Assembly (NCBI RefSeq): GCF_042429765.1
Contig: NZ_JBHLZU010000006.1
Span: forward strand, 310,001-374,000
Reading direction: 5' to 3'
DNA: 64,000 nucleotides
Origin: Allokutzneria oryzae
GTDB taxonomy: Bacteria; Actinomycetota; Actinomycetes; Mycobacteriales; Pseudonocardiaceae
Part shown: positions 37,572-46,479 of the stretch, piece after piece
Layout of the letters: the number at the start of each line of letters is the position of its first letter
Position numbering within the stretch: the first letter of the stretch is position 1
Program-made: the position numbers and the translations under genes
The notes under the pieces: generated by a model
What the model was told of the DNA's origin: nothing
Seen by the model: only the letters and a program-made list of their open reading frames with translations
Database searches by the model: none

Positions 37572-38867
37572 TTGGGCATCAGCGAGGATGTGCGGCGGAC
37601 GGTGGCATTCTTGTTGGAACGTGCGACTTTGAGCATCTACTCGTCGCGGGGAGACCACGGCGCCATGTTGCTGCGCCGCGGATCGCACAGCCCCTACCCG
37701 CTCTACGAGCGGATCCGTCGCGACGGTGACCTGGTGCGCAGCAGGCTCCGGCTCTACATCACGCCCTCGCACCGGTGGGCGGGCCAGATCCTGCGCGACC
37801 CGCGCTTCGGCGTCAGCCAGGTCTCGGCGAGCGAGGGCGTGGTCCTGCCGCTGCCGCCGCGCCCGCCGGAGCCGGTGCACCCCATCGAGGACTCGTTCCT
37901 GAGCATGGACCCGCCTGAGCACACCCGGCTGCGCAAGCTTGTCTCGCCGTGGTTCACCCCGCGCGCGCTGCGCACCCGCCGCGCCGAGATCGAGCGCGTG
38001 ATCACCGGCTACCTCGACGAGCTGGCGACCAAGCAGCGCTTCGACCTGGTGCCGGAGTTCGCCGAACGGGTGCCGATCCAGGTGATCAGCGACCTGCTCG
38101 GCGTGCCAACCCCGGACCACGAGCGGTTCAGCGCGTGGGCGCGGCAGGTCGGCCCCGCGCTGGACGGCGTGCACTCGCTGCGCGAACAGCGGCGGCTGGA
38201 CGCGGTCATCGCCGAGCTGCACGTGTTCTTCAAGGAGCTGATCGCCCACCGCAGGCGCCACCCCGGCGAGGACATGCTCAGCCAGCTCGTGCAGTCCACT
38301 GTGGACGGCAAGCCGGTTCCGGAGCGGGACCTGCTCGCCACCGCCGGGCTGCTGCTGCTCGCCGGGTTCGGCACCACGCTGAACCTGATCGGCAACGGGG
38401 CGCTGGCGCTGCTGGTCAACCGCGACGCGCGCGAACGCCTGCTCGCCGACTTCGACCTCGCGCCCAACGTGGTCGAGGAGACCCTGCGCCACAGCCCGCC
38501 GGTGCACTTCACGGTGCGCGCCGCACTGGAGCCGGTGGAGATCGCCGGGACGCAGCTGAAGCCGGGCGACCACGTCGCGGTTCTGCTCGCGGCGGCCAAC
38601 CGCGACCCCAAGGTCTTCCGCAACCCCGACCGCTTCGACATCACCCGGCCCAACTCGCGGGAGCACCTGGCCTTCGCGGGCGGCGTGCACTTCTGCGTCG
38701 GCGCGGGCCTTGCCAGGATGGAGGGCGAGATCGCGCTGCGCGAGCTGTTCCGCCGCTTCCCGGCACTGCGGCTGGACGGCCAGGTCAAGCGCAACGTCGC
38801 CCGCCTGCTGCCCACGCTGGAAAGCGTCCCGGTGTCCTTGACCAAGCGACGCACGACCGTTCTGTAG
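37572..38867 (+). CDS. Cytochrome P450
   Basis: 431 aa. Heme-thiolate Cys375 in FAGGVHFCVGAGLAR, ExxR in EETLRHSP (near 301) and I-helix LLLLAGFGTTLNLIGNG (near 259). The I-helix usually reads AG(H/F)ETT; here the acidic residue is Gly, which should alter proton delivery. The heme loop starts FAGG instead of FGxG. TTG 37572 is supported by GGGGAGG seven bases upstream. No ferredoxin or biosynthetic partner adjoins, so the substrate is open. Confidence 0.92.
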   Translation: MGISEDVRRTVAFLLERATLSIYSSRGDHGAMLLRRGSHSPYPLYERIRRDGDLVRSRLRLYITPSHRWAGQILRDPRFGVSQVSASEGVVLPLPPRPPEPVHPIEDSFLSMDPPEHTRLRKLVSPWFTPRALRTRRAEIERVITGYLDELATKQRFDLVPEFAERVPIQVISDLLGVPTPDHERFSAWARQVGPALDGVHSLREQRRLDAVIAELHVFFKELIAHRRRHPGEDMLSQLVQSTVDGKPVPERDLLATAGLLLLAGFGTTLNLIGNGALALLVNRDARERLLADFDLAPNVVEETLRHSPPVHFTVRAALEPVEIAGTQLKPGDHVAVLLAAANRDPKVFRNPDRFDITRPNSREHLAFAGGVHFCVGAGLARMEGEIALRELFRRFPALRLDGQVKRNVARLLPTLESVPVSLTKRRTTVL

Positions 38868-38870
38868 CGA

Positions 38871-38913
38871 CACGACGATGCCGCCGTCCACAGTGGACGG
38901 CGGCATCGTCGTG
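38871..38913 (+). terminator. 43-nt perfect palindrome after P450
   Basis: Two perfectly complementary 21-nt arms (38871-38891, 38893-38913) around one base, ending CACGACGATGCCGCCGTCCA on the left. It contains TCCACAGTGGA at its centre. As RNA it forms a very stable hairpin three bases after the P450 stop. Confidence 0.8.
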
Positions 38914-38921
38914 CGTGGGAA

Positions 38922-39106
38922 CCAGCGCCTGCACTGCAAGTCGTCCCTACGCCCCGAGGCGGCACCACCCCCGAGCGCGCGGGCCGGCCGGCTTGGCCGG
39001 GCTTTTCGCGTTATGGGGCCTTAATGCGCGAAGGAGCGCCCCCAAATCGCGTTGAGATTCCACACCGCGAAATGAGGTGGTGTCACCACGTGCGGGACAC
39101 GACCTA
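38922..39106. repeat. Palindromic element, copy 5, with flanks
   Basis: Core 39003-39072 (TTTTCGCGTTATGGGGCC ... ACACCGCGAAA) is the most diverged copy. Flanks match copy 6: left AGCGCCTG..CTGCAAGTCG and GGCGGCACCACCCCCG; right GAGGTGGTG and TGCGGGACACG. It ends in CTAG (39103-39106), which contains the stop codon of the POT transporter gene. Confidence 0.75.
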
Positions 39107-40585
39107 GTCCGCGCCGCGCATCATCTCGCGGATCTTGGGAGCACTGATCCACAGCAGCACCGCGAGCACCACCGCGGCCCCGGCGAACATGCCGAAGTAG
39201 ACGGCCTCGGGGATCTTGCCGTACAACGGGACCAGCTGGGCGGCGATGCCCTGCCCTGCCGCGATGGACAGGAACCACAGCGCCATCATCTGCGAGACGA
39301 ACGCCTTGGGGGCGGCCTTCGAGGTCACCGAGAGCCCGACCGGGGACAGGAACAGCTCGCCGACGGTCTGGACGGCGTAGACCAGCAACAGCCACAGCGG
39401 GCTGACCTTGCCGAGCTCGTCACTGCTGATCCCGGCGAGCACGATCACCCCGAACGACGCGCCGACCAGCACCAGCGCCAGGGCGAACTTCCGCCCCGTC
39501 GTGGGCTGCCGGTCGCCCATCCGCACCCACAGGAACGCGACGACGGGCGCGAACAACAGGATGAAGACCGGGTTGACCGACTGGAACCAGGATGCCGGGA
39601 ACTCCATGCCGAAGACGGTGTTCTGCACCCGCTCGCTGGCGTACAGGTTCAGCACGTTGGCCGCCTGCTCGAAGATCAGGAAGAACATCACCGACGCCAG
39701 GAACAGCGGGATGTAGCCCTTGACCCGGGACCGCTCGTCGTCGTCGAGCAGCGGGCTGCGCAGGATCACCGTGAAGTAGCCGATCGGCAGCAGGATCGAC
39801 AGCAGGCTGATCCCGTCGATGACCAGCTGGATGCTCATCACCCCCGCCGCGCTGAGCGCGACGACCGCGACCACGAGCACCGCGAGGCCCGCGGCCATCC
39901 TGCCGAAGACCTTGCCGCGCTCGTCCTTGGTCAGCGGGTTGATCGCCTTCGCGGTCGCCGAGCCCAGGTTGCGCCTGCCGAGCACGTACTGGACCAGGCC
40001 CAGCGCCATGCCGACGGCGGCGGCGCCGAAGCCGAGGTGGTAGTTCACCTGCTGGCCCAGCCAGCCGGAGATGGTGATCCCGGCGAAGCTGCCGAGGTTG
40101 ACGCCCATGTAGAAGATGGTGAAACCGGCGTCCCTGCGGTTGTCGTGCTCGGCGTAGAGACCGCCGACCAGGGTGGAGATGTTCGGCTTGAGCAGGCTGG
40201 TGCCGAGGATGACGAGGCCGAGCCCCAGGAAGATCGTGGCGGCGCCGCCGGGGACGGCCATGCTGATGTGACCAGCCATGATCAGCACGCCGCCGTAGAA
40301 CACCGAGCGCTGCCCGCCGAGCAGGCGGTCGGCGATCCAGCCCCCCGCGAGGGCGGACATGTAGATCGCGGCACCGTAAGCGCTGACGATCGAGGACGCG
40401 AGCCCCTTCTCCATTCCCAGGCCGCCCTCGGCAACGGCGGCGGTGAGGAAGAAGATCAGCAGGACGCGCATCCCGTAGTAGGAGAAGCGTTCCCACATCT
40501 CGGTGAAGAACAGGGTGGCCAGCCCCCACGGGTGGCCGAAGAAGCCGCGCTGCTGCGCGGGCTTCGTAGATTCCGTGGCCGTCAC
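39104..40585 (-). CDS. POT/PTR2 proton-coupled peptide transporter
   Basis: 493 aa with about 14 membrane segments; imports di- and tripeptides with protons. Family motifs: FFTEMWERFSYYGMR (ExxERFxYY) in helix 1 and GGWIADRLLGG; also TIFYMGVNLGS. GTG 40585 is preferred, with GGGAGG about eight bases upstream; the open frame continues 31 codons further without family homology. The stop codon lies in the CTAG at the end of palindromic element copy 5. Divergent from the LacI regulator, which may control it. Confidence 0.93.
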   Translation of the reverse strand: MTATESTKPAQQRGFFGHPWGLATLFFTEMWERFSYYGMRVLLIFFLTAAVAEGGLGMEKGLASSIVSAYGAAIYMSALAGGWIADRLLGGQRSVFYGGVLIMAGHISMAVPGGAATIFLGLGLVILGTSLLKPNISTLVGGLYAEHDNRRDAGFTIFYMGVNLGSFAGITISGWLGQQVNYHLGFGAAAVGMALGLVQYVLGRRNLGSATAKAINPLTKDERGKVFGRMAAGLAVLVVAVVALSAAGVMSIQLVIDGISLLSILLPIGYFTVILRSPLLDDDERSRVKGYIPLFLASVMFFLIFEQAANVLNLYASERVQNTVFGMEFPASWFQSVNPVFILLFAPVVAFLWVRMGDRQPTTGRKFALALVLVGASFGVIVLAGISSDELGKVSPLWLLLVYAVQTVGELFLSPVGLSVTSKAAPKAFVSQMMALWFLSIAAGQGIAAQLVPLYGKIPEAVYFGMFAGAAVVLAVLLWISAPKIREMMRGAD

Positions 40586-40771
40586 GGTCGACGTCCTCCC
40601 TCTGGCAGTCTCCGCCTCGGGGTCGGTCTGGGCACGCCAACGACACACCGCCGGCCCCGATGCCGTTGTCTGGACCATAGCGACCCCGGGCCCGTTCTCG
40701 TCGAGAGACGAAAGGACTCAAATCCCTGTGATGTGAGACAACTTCACGCTCGGTTGCCGAGGCAGCAATCG

Positions 40772-40783
40772 CTTTCTTGAAAG
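40772..40783. promoter_or_regulatory. Candidate LacI-family operator
   Basis: CTTTCTTGAAAG, a 12-bp perfect palindrome, in the 271-bp gap between divergent POT and LacI genes. LacI-family sites often have CTTTC/GAAAG arms, though usually with a central CG. Tentative. Confidence 0.35.
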
Positions 40784-40856
40784 ACGCGCTGCGCGGAACG
40801 GAGCACTGCTCGCATGCGCGCGTTACGCTGCGCCGTTGACCGGTACGGAGGTGTGC

Positions 40857-41885
40857 GTGACCCATCGTCAGGTGACGCTGGCCGAGGTGGCAAAGCACGC
40901 GAAGGTGTCGCTGGCCACCGCGTCCAGGGTGCTCAACGGCAGCACCCGCCAGGTCAGCGCCGAGCTGCGCGACCGGGTGCTGGCCACCGCGCGCGAGCTC
41001 GGCTACCTGCCCAACGCCTCCGCCCAGGCGCTGGCCCGCAACACCAGCGTGCTCGTCGGTCTCGTCGTGCACGACATCGCCGACCCGTACTTCTCCTCGA
41101 TCGCGGCCGGGGTGACCAGGGTCGCGGAGGAGGCGGGGCTGATCGTGGTGCTGGGCACCACCTCGCGCGACCCCGAACGGGAGCTGACCCTGCTCTCCAC
41201 CATGCGCGCGCACCGGGCCCGCGCCGTGGTCCTCGTCGGCACCAGGACCACCGACGCCACCGCGACGCAGAAGCTCTCCGCCGAGATCGAGGCGTTCCAG
41301 TCGCAGGGCGGACGCGTGGCGTGCGTCTCCCAGGCGCACCTGCCCGCCGACACCGTGGTGCCCGCGAACACCGAAGGCGCGCGTGAGCTCGCCCTCGGGC
41401 TCGCCGGACAGGGCCACCGCGAGTTCGCCGTGCTCGCGGGCCCGGAGCGGCTGCTCAGCGCGCGGGACCGCCTCGAAGGCTTCGTCGCCGGGCTCGCCGA
41501 GCACGGCATCGGACTTGCCGGGCACAACATCGTGCACGGGGCTTTCACCCGGGACGGCGGGTACGCGGCCATGCATGAGCTGCTCGACCGCGAAACCGGC
41601 GCGACCTGCGTGTTCGCCGTGAACGACGTGATGGCCGTCGGCGCGATGGCCGCGGTCCGGGAGCGTGGCCTGCGCACCCCGGAGGACGTCGCGGTCGCCG
41701 GTTTCGACGACATCCCGACGCTGAGCGACCTGGTCCCGCCGTTGACCACGGTCCGGCTGCCGCTGGAGGAGATGGGCGAGCGCGCCGCGCGCCTGGCGCT
41801 GGAGGGCGAGGCCCCCTCGACGCCGCGCACGGTCGGGGTCGGTGCCGAGGTCGTCCTCCGGGAAAGCACCGTCCTCGCGCGTTGA
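40857..41885 (+). CDS. LacI-family transcriptional regulator
   Basis: 342 aa. N-terminal helix-turn-helix VTLAEVAKHAKVSLATASRV and hinge region GYLPNASAQALA; then a periplasmic-binding-like effector domain (LVGLVVHDIADPYFSSIAAG, FAVNDVMAVGAM, VAVAGFDDIPTLSDLVPPLT). GTG 40857 is preferred, having GGAGG five bases upstream. The effector is probably a sugar or nucleoside by family; the divergent POT transporter and the cell's own promoter are the likely targets. Confidence 0.93.
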   Translation: MTHRQVTLAEVAKHAKVSLATASRVLNGSTRQVSAELRDRVLATARELGYLPNASAQALARNTSVLVGLVVHDIADPYFSSIAAGVTRVAEEAGLIVVLGTTSRDPERELTLLSTMRAHRARAVVLVGTRTTDATATQKLSAEIEAFQSQGGRVACVSQAHLPADTVVPANTEGARELALGLAGQGHREFAVLAGPERLLSARDRLEGFVAGLAEHGIGLAGHNIVHGAFTRDGGYAAMHELLDRETGATCVFAVNDVMAVGAMAAVRERGLRTPEDVAVAGFDDIPTLSDLVPPLTTVRLPLEEMGERAARLALEGEAPSTPRTVGVGAEVVLRESTVLAR

Positions 41886-41955
41886 CTCCCACGACAGGGC
41901 GCTGAAGAGCACTTACACTGGCCGGTAACCGTTCAACCGAGGAGTGACAACACCC

Positions 41956-42078
41956 GTGCCCGATCCGCAGTCCACCGACTGCAGCACCGAAGCGTGCAGC
42001 GAACCCTGTAGTAGCGAGCCGGGGGAAAGCCCCGGCTGTTCCGATTTCCCGGTCTCCCCCCTGCGGGGCACCTCATGA
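41956..42078 (+). CDS. Cys/Ser-rich 40-aa mini-ORF (possible leader peptide)
   Basis: Encodes a 40-residue peptide with four Cys (DCSTEACSEPCSS ... PGCSD) and many Ser. GAGGAG lies about 11 bases upstream. Its TGA overlaps the ATG of the first CNNM gene as ATGA, so translation could be coupled. An 8-bp hairpin (42017-42037, AGCCGGGG/CCCCGGCT) lies inside the frame. It could be a regulatory leader or a small metal-binding protein; it could also be chance. No homologue is known to me. Confidence 0.45.
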   Translation: MPDPQSTDCSTEACSEPCSSEPGESPGCSDFPVSPLRGTS

Positions 42079-43430
42079 CCGGACCCCTGTTGAGCGTTCT
42101 GGGACTGGCCCTCGTCGTCCTGCTCACCCTCGGCACCGCGGTCTTCGTCGCCGCCGAGTTCTCCCTCACCGCGCTGGAGCGCAGCCAGGTGGACAGCCAC
42201 GTCCACCGCGTGCAGGACCGCAGGGCGCACAGCGTCCAGAAGGCGCACCGCACCCTGTCCTTCCAGCTCTCCGGCGCGCAGCTGGGCATCACGATCACCA
42301 CGCTGGTCACCGGCTACCTGGCCGAGCCCGCGCTGGCGGCGCTGATCACCCCCGGCCTCCTCGGCCTCGGGCTCGGTGAGCGGGCCGCCGCGGGCGTCTC
42401 GCTGGTGATCGCGCTGCTGCTGGCGACCTCCCTGTCGATGATCTTCGGCGAGCTGGTGCCGAAGAACCTGGCCATCGCCCGCCCGCTGGGCACCGCCCGC
42501 GCGGTCGCGGGCCTGCAGGCCGGGTTCTCCAGCGCCTTCCGCTGGCTGATCACCGCGCTCAACGGCTCGGCGAACTGGATCGTGCGCCGCTTCGGCGTCG
42601 AGCCCGCCGAGGAGCTGCGGTCGGCGCGGTCCCCGCACGAGCTGGGCTCGCTGGTCCGCTCCAGCGCGGCGGGCGGCACCATCGACCAGGGCACCGCGAA
42701 CCTGCTGGACCGCTCGCTGCGCTTCGGCGAGCGCAACGCGGAGGAGCTGATGACGCCGCGAGTCCAGGTCGAGGCGCTGCGCGCGGACGCGACCGTGCTC
42801 GACCTGGTCGAGGTCGCGCGCCGGACCGGCTTCTCCCGTTTCCCGGTGCACACCGGCGACCTGGACGAGATCCAGGGCGTTGTGCACGTGAAGCAGGCGT
42901 TCGGCGTCCCGCGCGACGAGCGCGCCACCACCCGCGTGGTCGCGCTGTGCCGCCCGGTGCCGACGGTGCCGGAGTCCCTGGAGGGTGACGCGCTGCTGGA
43001 CCGCCTGCGCGGCTCCGGCCTGCAGATCGCGGTGGTCGTCGACGAGTACGGCGGCACGGCGGGCCTGGTGACGCTGGAGGACCTGGTCGAGGAGATCGTC
43101 GGCGATGTCCGCGACGAGCACGACCGCAACGAGATCGCCCCGGTGCGCCCGCTGGGCAAGCTGAGCTGGGTGGTGTCCGGCCTGCTGCGGCTGGACGAGG
43201 TGGACGAGGCCACGGGCCTGCGCGTCCCGGACGACGACTACTACGAGACGATCGCCGGGTTCGTGCTCTACCGCCTTGGCCGCATCCCCACGGTGAACGA
43301 CGAGGTCCGCTACGACGGCTGGCGCCTGACGGTGCTGCGGATGGACCGGCACCGCATCGCCGAGCTGCGGGTGTCCCGCGACCCGGACCAGGTGCCCACC
43401 GTGGACCGGGAGAAGGAGGCGGCTCGATGA
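42075..43430 (+). CDS. CNNM/CorC-type membrane protein (DUF21-CBS-CorC_HlyC)
   Basis: 451 aa, the full three-domain form: DUF21 membrane domain (about 1-190; FVAAEFSLTALERSQVD, FGELVPKNLAIARP), CBS pair (about 215-340; ELMTPRVQVEALRAD, FSRFPVHTGDLDEIQG, VVVDEYGGTAGLVTLEDLVE) and C-terminal CorC_HlyC domain. Often labelled hemolysin; related proteins export Mg2+ or Co2+ with Na+. ATG 42075 overlaps the stop of the mini-ORF. First of a two-gene coupled operon. Confidence 0.93.
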   Translation: MTGPLLSVLGLALVVLLTLGTAVFVAAEFSLTALERSQVDSHVHRVQDRRAHSVQKAHRTLSFQLSGAQLGITITTLVTGYLAEPALAALITPGLLGLGLGERAAAGVSLVIALLLATSLSMIFGELVPKNLAIARPLGTARAVAGLQAGFSSAFRWLITALNGSANWIVRRFGVEPAEELRSARSPHELGSLVRSSAAGGTIDQGTANLLDRSLRFGERNAEELMTPRVQVEALRADATVLDLVEVARRTGFSRFPVHTGDLDEIQGVVHVKQAFGVPRDERATTRVVALCRPVPTVPESLEGDALLDRLRGSGLQIAVVVDEYGGTAGLVTLEDLVEEIVGDVRDEHDRNEIAPVRPLGKLSWVVSGLLRLDEVDEATGLRVPDDDYYETIAGFVLYRLGRIPTVNDEVRYDGWRLTVLRMDRHRIAELRVSRDPDQVPTVDREKEAAR

Positions 43431-44467
43431 GCAACTCCCTCGCGGTGTTCATCTCGCTGTTGCTGTTGCTGGCCAACGCCTTCTTCGTCGCCGCGGAGTT
43501 CTCGTTGATCAGCGCCCGCCGTGACCGGCTCGAAGCGCTTGTGCAGCAAGGGGTTTCCGGCGCGCGCACGGTGATCAAGGCGTCGGAGCAGGTCTCGCTG
43601 ATGCTGGCGGGCGCGCAGCTGGGCATCACGGTCTGCTCGCTGGTGCTGGGCAACCTCGGCAAGCCCGCGGTGGCCGACCAGCTGGAGACGGTGCTGGGGC
43701 CGCTCGGCGTGCCCGAGGCGGTGCTCGACCCGCTGGCCTTCGTGCTGGCGATGGCGATCGTGGTGGTGCTGCACATCGTGCTCGGTGAGATGGTGCCGAA
43801 GAACATCGCCATCGCGGGACCGGAGCGCTCGGCGATCCTGCTGGTGCCCGTGCACGTGGCGTTCGTGCGGCTGGTGAACCCGTTGATCCAGCTGTTCAAC
43901 ATCGCGGCGAACGGCATCCTCCGCCTGATGCGGGTGGAGCCCAAGGACGAGCTGGACGCGGCGTACACCTCCCACGAGCTCTCGGCGCTGATCGCCGAGT
44001 CCCGCCGCGAGGGCCTGCTGGACGACTCCGAGCACCGCAGGCTGGCGAAGACGCTGTCGTCAACGGACCGCACGGTCGCCGACGTCCTGGTCCCGCTGGA
44101 GCGGCTGACCACGGTGCCGGAGCGCCCGACGGTCGGCGACGTGGAGGAGGCGGTCACCAGCACCGGCTACTCCCGTTTCCCGGTCCTGGGCGCGGACGGT
44201 GCCGTGCGCGGCTACCTCCACGTCAAGGACGTGCTCGACCAGGTCGGCGCGACACCGGACACCCCGGTCCCGGCCAACCGCGTCCGCGGTCTGCCCGCGC
44301 TGCCCGCCGACGCGGGCCTGGACGAGGCCCTGTCGGCGTTGCGCCGTGCGCAGAGCCACGTGGCGACGGCGGTGTCCTCCACCGGTGAGGTGCTGGGCAT
44401 CGTGGCGATGGAGGACCTGGTCGAGGAGTACGTCGGCACGGTCCGCGACGCGACCCACGTCGGCTGA
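43427..44467 (+). CDS. CNNM-type membrane protein lacking CorC domain
   Basis: 346 aa: DUF21 membrane domain (FVAAEFSLISARRDRLEAL, LGEMVPKNIAIAGP) and a CBS pair (VADVLVPLERL, TGYSRFPVLGADGAVRGYL, VAMEDLVEEYVG), but no CorC_HlyC domain. The start overlaps the upstream stop as ATGA. A long/short CNNM pair is common in actinobacteria and may form a heteromer (inference). A hairpin at 44481-44521 ends the operon. Confidence 0.92.
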   Translation: MSNSLAVFISLLLLLANAFFVAAEFSLISARRDRLEALVQQGVSGARTVIKASEQVSLMLAGAQLGITVCSLVLGNLGKPAVADQLETVLGPLGVPEAVLDPLAFVLAMAIVVVLHIVLGEMVPKNIAIAGPERSAILLVPVHVAFVRLVNPLIQLFNIAANGILRLMRVEPKDELDAAYTSHELSALIAESRREGLLDDSEHRRLAKTLSSTDRTVADVLVPLERLTTVPERPTVGDVEEAVTSTGYSRFPVLGADGAVRGYLHVKDVLDQVGATPDTPVPANRVRGLPALPADAGLDEALSALRRAQSHVATAVSSTGEVLGIVAMEDLVEEYVGTVRDATHVG

Positions 44468-44480
44468 CCGCAGCTCGCCG

Positions 44481-44521
44481 GACGTTGGGCTGGAACGCTT
44501 TCGCCGCTCCAGCCCAACGTC
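44481..44521 (+). terminator. Terminator of the CNNM operon
   Basis: 17-bp stem with one mismatch (GACGTTGGGCTGGAACG, 44481-44497, with 44505-44521), 7-nt loop. Confidence 0.75.
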
Positions 44522-44902
44522 ACGCCTGTCCCGGCAGAGGCTTGCGTTCGGGTAGGCGCCGCTGGTGAGGGGCTCGCTCCTCGTTGAGTGGGAGTGCCGT
44601 TGTGTTGGGCGGGCATTGGTACGTGAGGGGTTCCGTCGGGTTGTGCCCCGTCCTTCCAGCGCGCTGAGCATGGGTTCGGGCGGGGTTCCTGCCCCAGCTA
44701 CCGTTGCGTGCCCCTGACGTCCGAAGCCCGTTGAGCATCCTCCCGTCCTCCCAGCAACCCGTTACGTTCTCAAGAAAACCGATCTTTGAACTCAGCCCCG
44801 GCAGGCCAACCCACCCAGGAACCCAACGGTGGGCAGCCGTGGTCACCCGTCCAGGACGACGGCACTCACGTGCGGGAGAGCGATCCGGTACCCGCCAGCC
44901 CA
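44522..44902. other. Gap without recognisable gene
   Basis: 381 bp between the CNNM terminator and the 3' end of the DUF222-HNH gene. The 127-codon open frame on the minus strand here has no family-like features and I do not call it. Such tails behind 13E12-type genes can be remnants of the mobile element; I see no inverted ends. Confidence 0.5.
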
Positions 44903-46171
44903 CTACCCCGGCACCTCATACCGACCACCGCCGGTCGGCAGCATCGTCTGCCACGCCGTGCGGATATTGCGGCGGGGTTGTCGTTGTGGATCAACCCAGG
45001 AGGGTGGGATGAACACCGGCAACCCGTTGTCGAACTCGATCTCCCAGTCCCCCTCGTGGATCACCGTGTGGTGATGCCGACACAACAACACCGTGTTGTA
45101 CAGGGCCGTCGGGCCACCTTCGGACCAGTGGATCACGTGATGGGCATCCGACCAGGCCGCGGGCATCGTGCACCCCGGGAACGCGCACCCCTTGTCCCGC
45201 ACCGCCAGGGCGGTGCGCAGGGGCCCGGTGACGGTGCGCTGGGCCTGGCCGACGTCCAGGGGGATGCCCATGGTGTCCAGCACCACCGGGATGATCTTGG
45301 CGTCGCAGGCCATCCGCCGGATCGTCTTCGCCGTCATCGGCCCACCCCACGACGCCCACCCGGAGGAGAGGCCATCGCGGAGGTCGGCGTAGTCGATCGT
45401 CACGCTGATATGCGGACGCTCCCCACCGACCTTCGGCAACTCACCGGCTTGCAGGGCCTGGGTGGTCAACGCGACCAGCGCGTCGGCCTGGCGTTGGTCA
45501 GTCGAGCGCAGGTCCACATCGCCGTCGGCGGATTGGGGTTTGGACAACGCGTGGATGGCCGTCCGGAACGCCTCGCCACCCTCGGGGTCCAGGCAGCCGC
45601 TGAGATGCACCCAGCCCTTCGCGTCCTGGGAGACCCGGAGGAAGCGCTTGGCGATGCCCTCGTTCTCCTCCGCCAAAGTGCCGTCCTGGTCGAGGACGGC
45701 ACGGAGGTGTTTTCCGGCCTTCTGCAGTTCCTTGTGGTTGAGGAATCTGGCTTGTTCGGCCAGGACCTTCTCGGCGTCGTCGGTGACCTCGACCGGGAGC
45801 GTGGCGGGGAGGGCGCGGAGGACGTCGGAGACGACCAGGGCGTGGTCGAGGGTGATCGCCCCCTCCCGCAGGGCTTGCTGGGTTTCGGGGAGGGCGGGGA
45901 GTTCGTGCACGAGACGGCAGCGTCGGCGGGCCTCGTGCGGGGTCAGGTTCAACGCGCCCCGCAACAACGCGGCGATGTCTCTGCAGCCTTGCTGGATATG
46001 CAGGCTCCGCTGCTCCGCCTGGGTCGCCAGCTCGTGGGAGACCGCCGCGATCAACCGGGAGGCTTTCTCCAGGGCCTGCAACATCGGCAGGATGTCGGCT
46101 TCGGGCATCTGGTTCGAACGGCCGGACGCGAGGTGCTCCGACAAGTGATCGATGTAGTCGTGGGTGTCCAA
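44903..46171 (-). CDS. DUF222-HNH endonuclease (13E12 repeat family)
   Basis: 422 aa. N-terminal DUF222 helical domain (about 25-290) followed by an HNH nuclease module: CAFPGCTMPAAWSDAHHVIH, WSEGGPTALYNTVLLCRHHH. These genes are multicopy and variable in actinobacteria (REP13E12 in mycobacteria) and behave as mobile or phage-receptive elements; the natural target is unknown. Start is TTG 46171, unusually preceded by AAAGGAGGTGATT (46188-46176), a full match to the anti-Shine-Dalgarno. Confidence 0.9.
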   Translation of the reverse strand: MDTHDYIDHLSEHLASGRSNQMPEADILPMLQALEKASRLIAAVSHELATQAEQRSLHIQQGCRDIAALLRGALNLTPHEARRRCRLVHELPALPETQQALREGAITLDHALVVSDVLRALPATLPVEVTDDAEKVLAEQARFLNHKELQKAGKHLRAVLDQDGTLAEENEGIAKRFLRVSQDAKGWVHLSGCLDPEGGEAFRTAIHALSKPQSADGDVDLRSTDQRQADALVALTTQALQAGELPKVGGERPHISVTIDYADLRDGLSSGWASWGGPMTAKTIRRMACDAKIIPVVLDTMGIPLDVGQAQRTVTGPLRTALAVRDKGCAFPGCTMPAAWSDAHHVIHWSEGGPTALYNTVLLCRHHHTVIHEGDWEIEFDNGLPVFIPPSWVDPQRQPRRNIRTAWQTMLPTGGGRYEVPG

Positions 46172-46175
46172 GGGG

Positions 46176-46188
46176 AATCACCTCCTTT
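46176..46188 (-). promoter_or_regulatory. Near-perfect Shine-Dalgarno before TTG start
   Basis: AAAGGAGGTGATT on the minus strand, complementary to the 16S rRNA tail over its whole length, about 8-9 bases before TTG 46171. It decides the start of the DUF222-HNH gene. The rest of the gap 46189-46431 shows nothing further. Confidence 0.85.
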
Positions 46189-46431
46189 CGGTTTCCATTG
46201 AACTCGAACACATGATCGACAGCAAAGCACGAGCGGGTGAAACCGTTGGGGTGAAAGGGAAATCGAAGACGCGGAGCTCCCCAACCGGGTGACCGGCATG
46301 CCACCGCGAGTGGACCTGCCCGCCACGAGCGGAGCCGCCGAATCCTTGCGGGGTAAGGAAATCAGCGCGTCTACCACAGGTAGGGCGGGGAACTGTCACG
46401 CCACAGGTGTCAGCGGCGCATGGGGGAACAC

Positions 46432-46467
46432 AAAAGCGCCCCGCTCACCGGTGTGGTGATGGGGCGC
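46432..46467 (-). terminator. Terminator of the amidase/zf-HC3 unit
   Basis: On the minus strand GCGCCCC / GGGGCGC arms with an inner TCACC/GGTGA helix, followed by TTTT. Confidence 0.75.
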
Positions 46468-46479
46468 CTGCGGGGGTGG

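Noticed and set aside
44520..44903. 127-codon minus-strand ORF behind the DUF222-HNH gene
   Set aside because: No recognisable domain, mixed codon use, and it ends inside the CNNM terminator.
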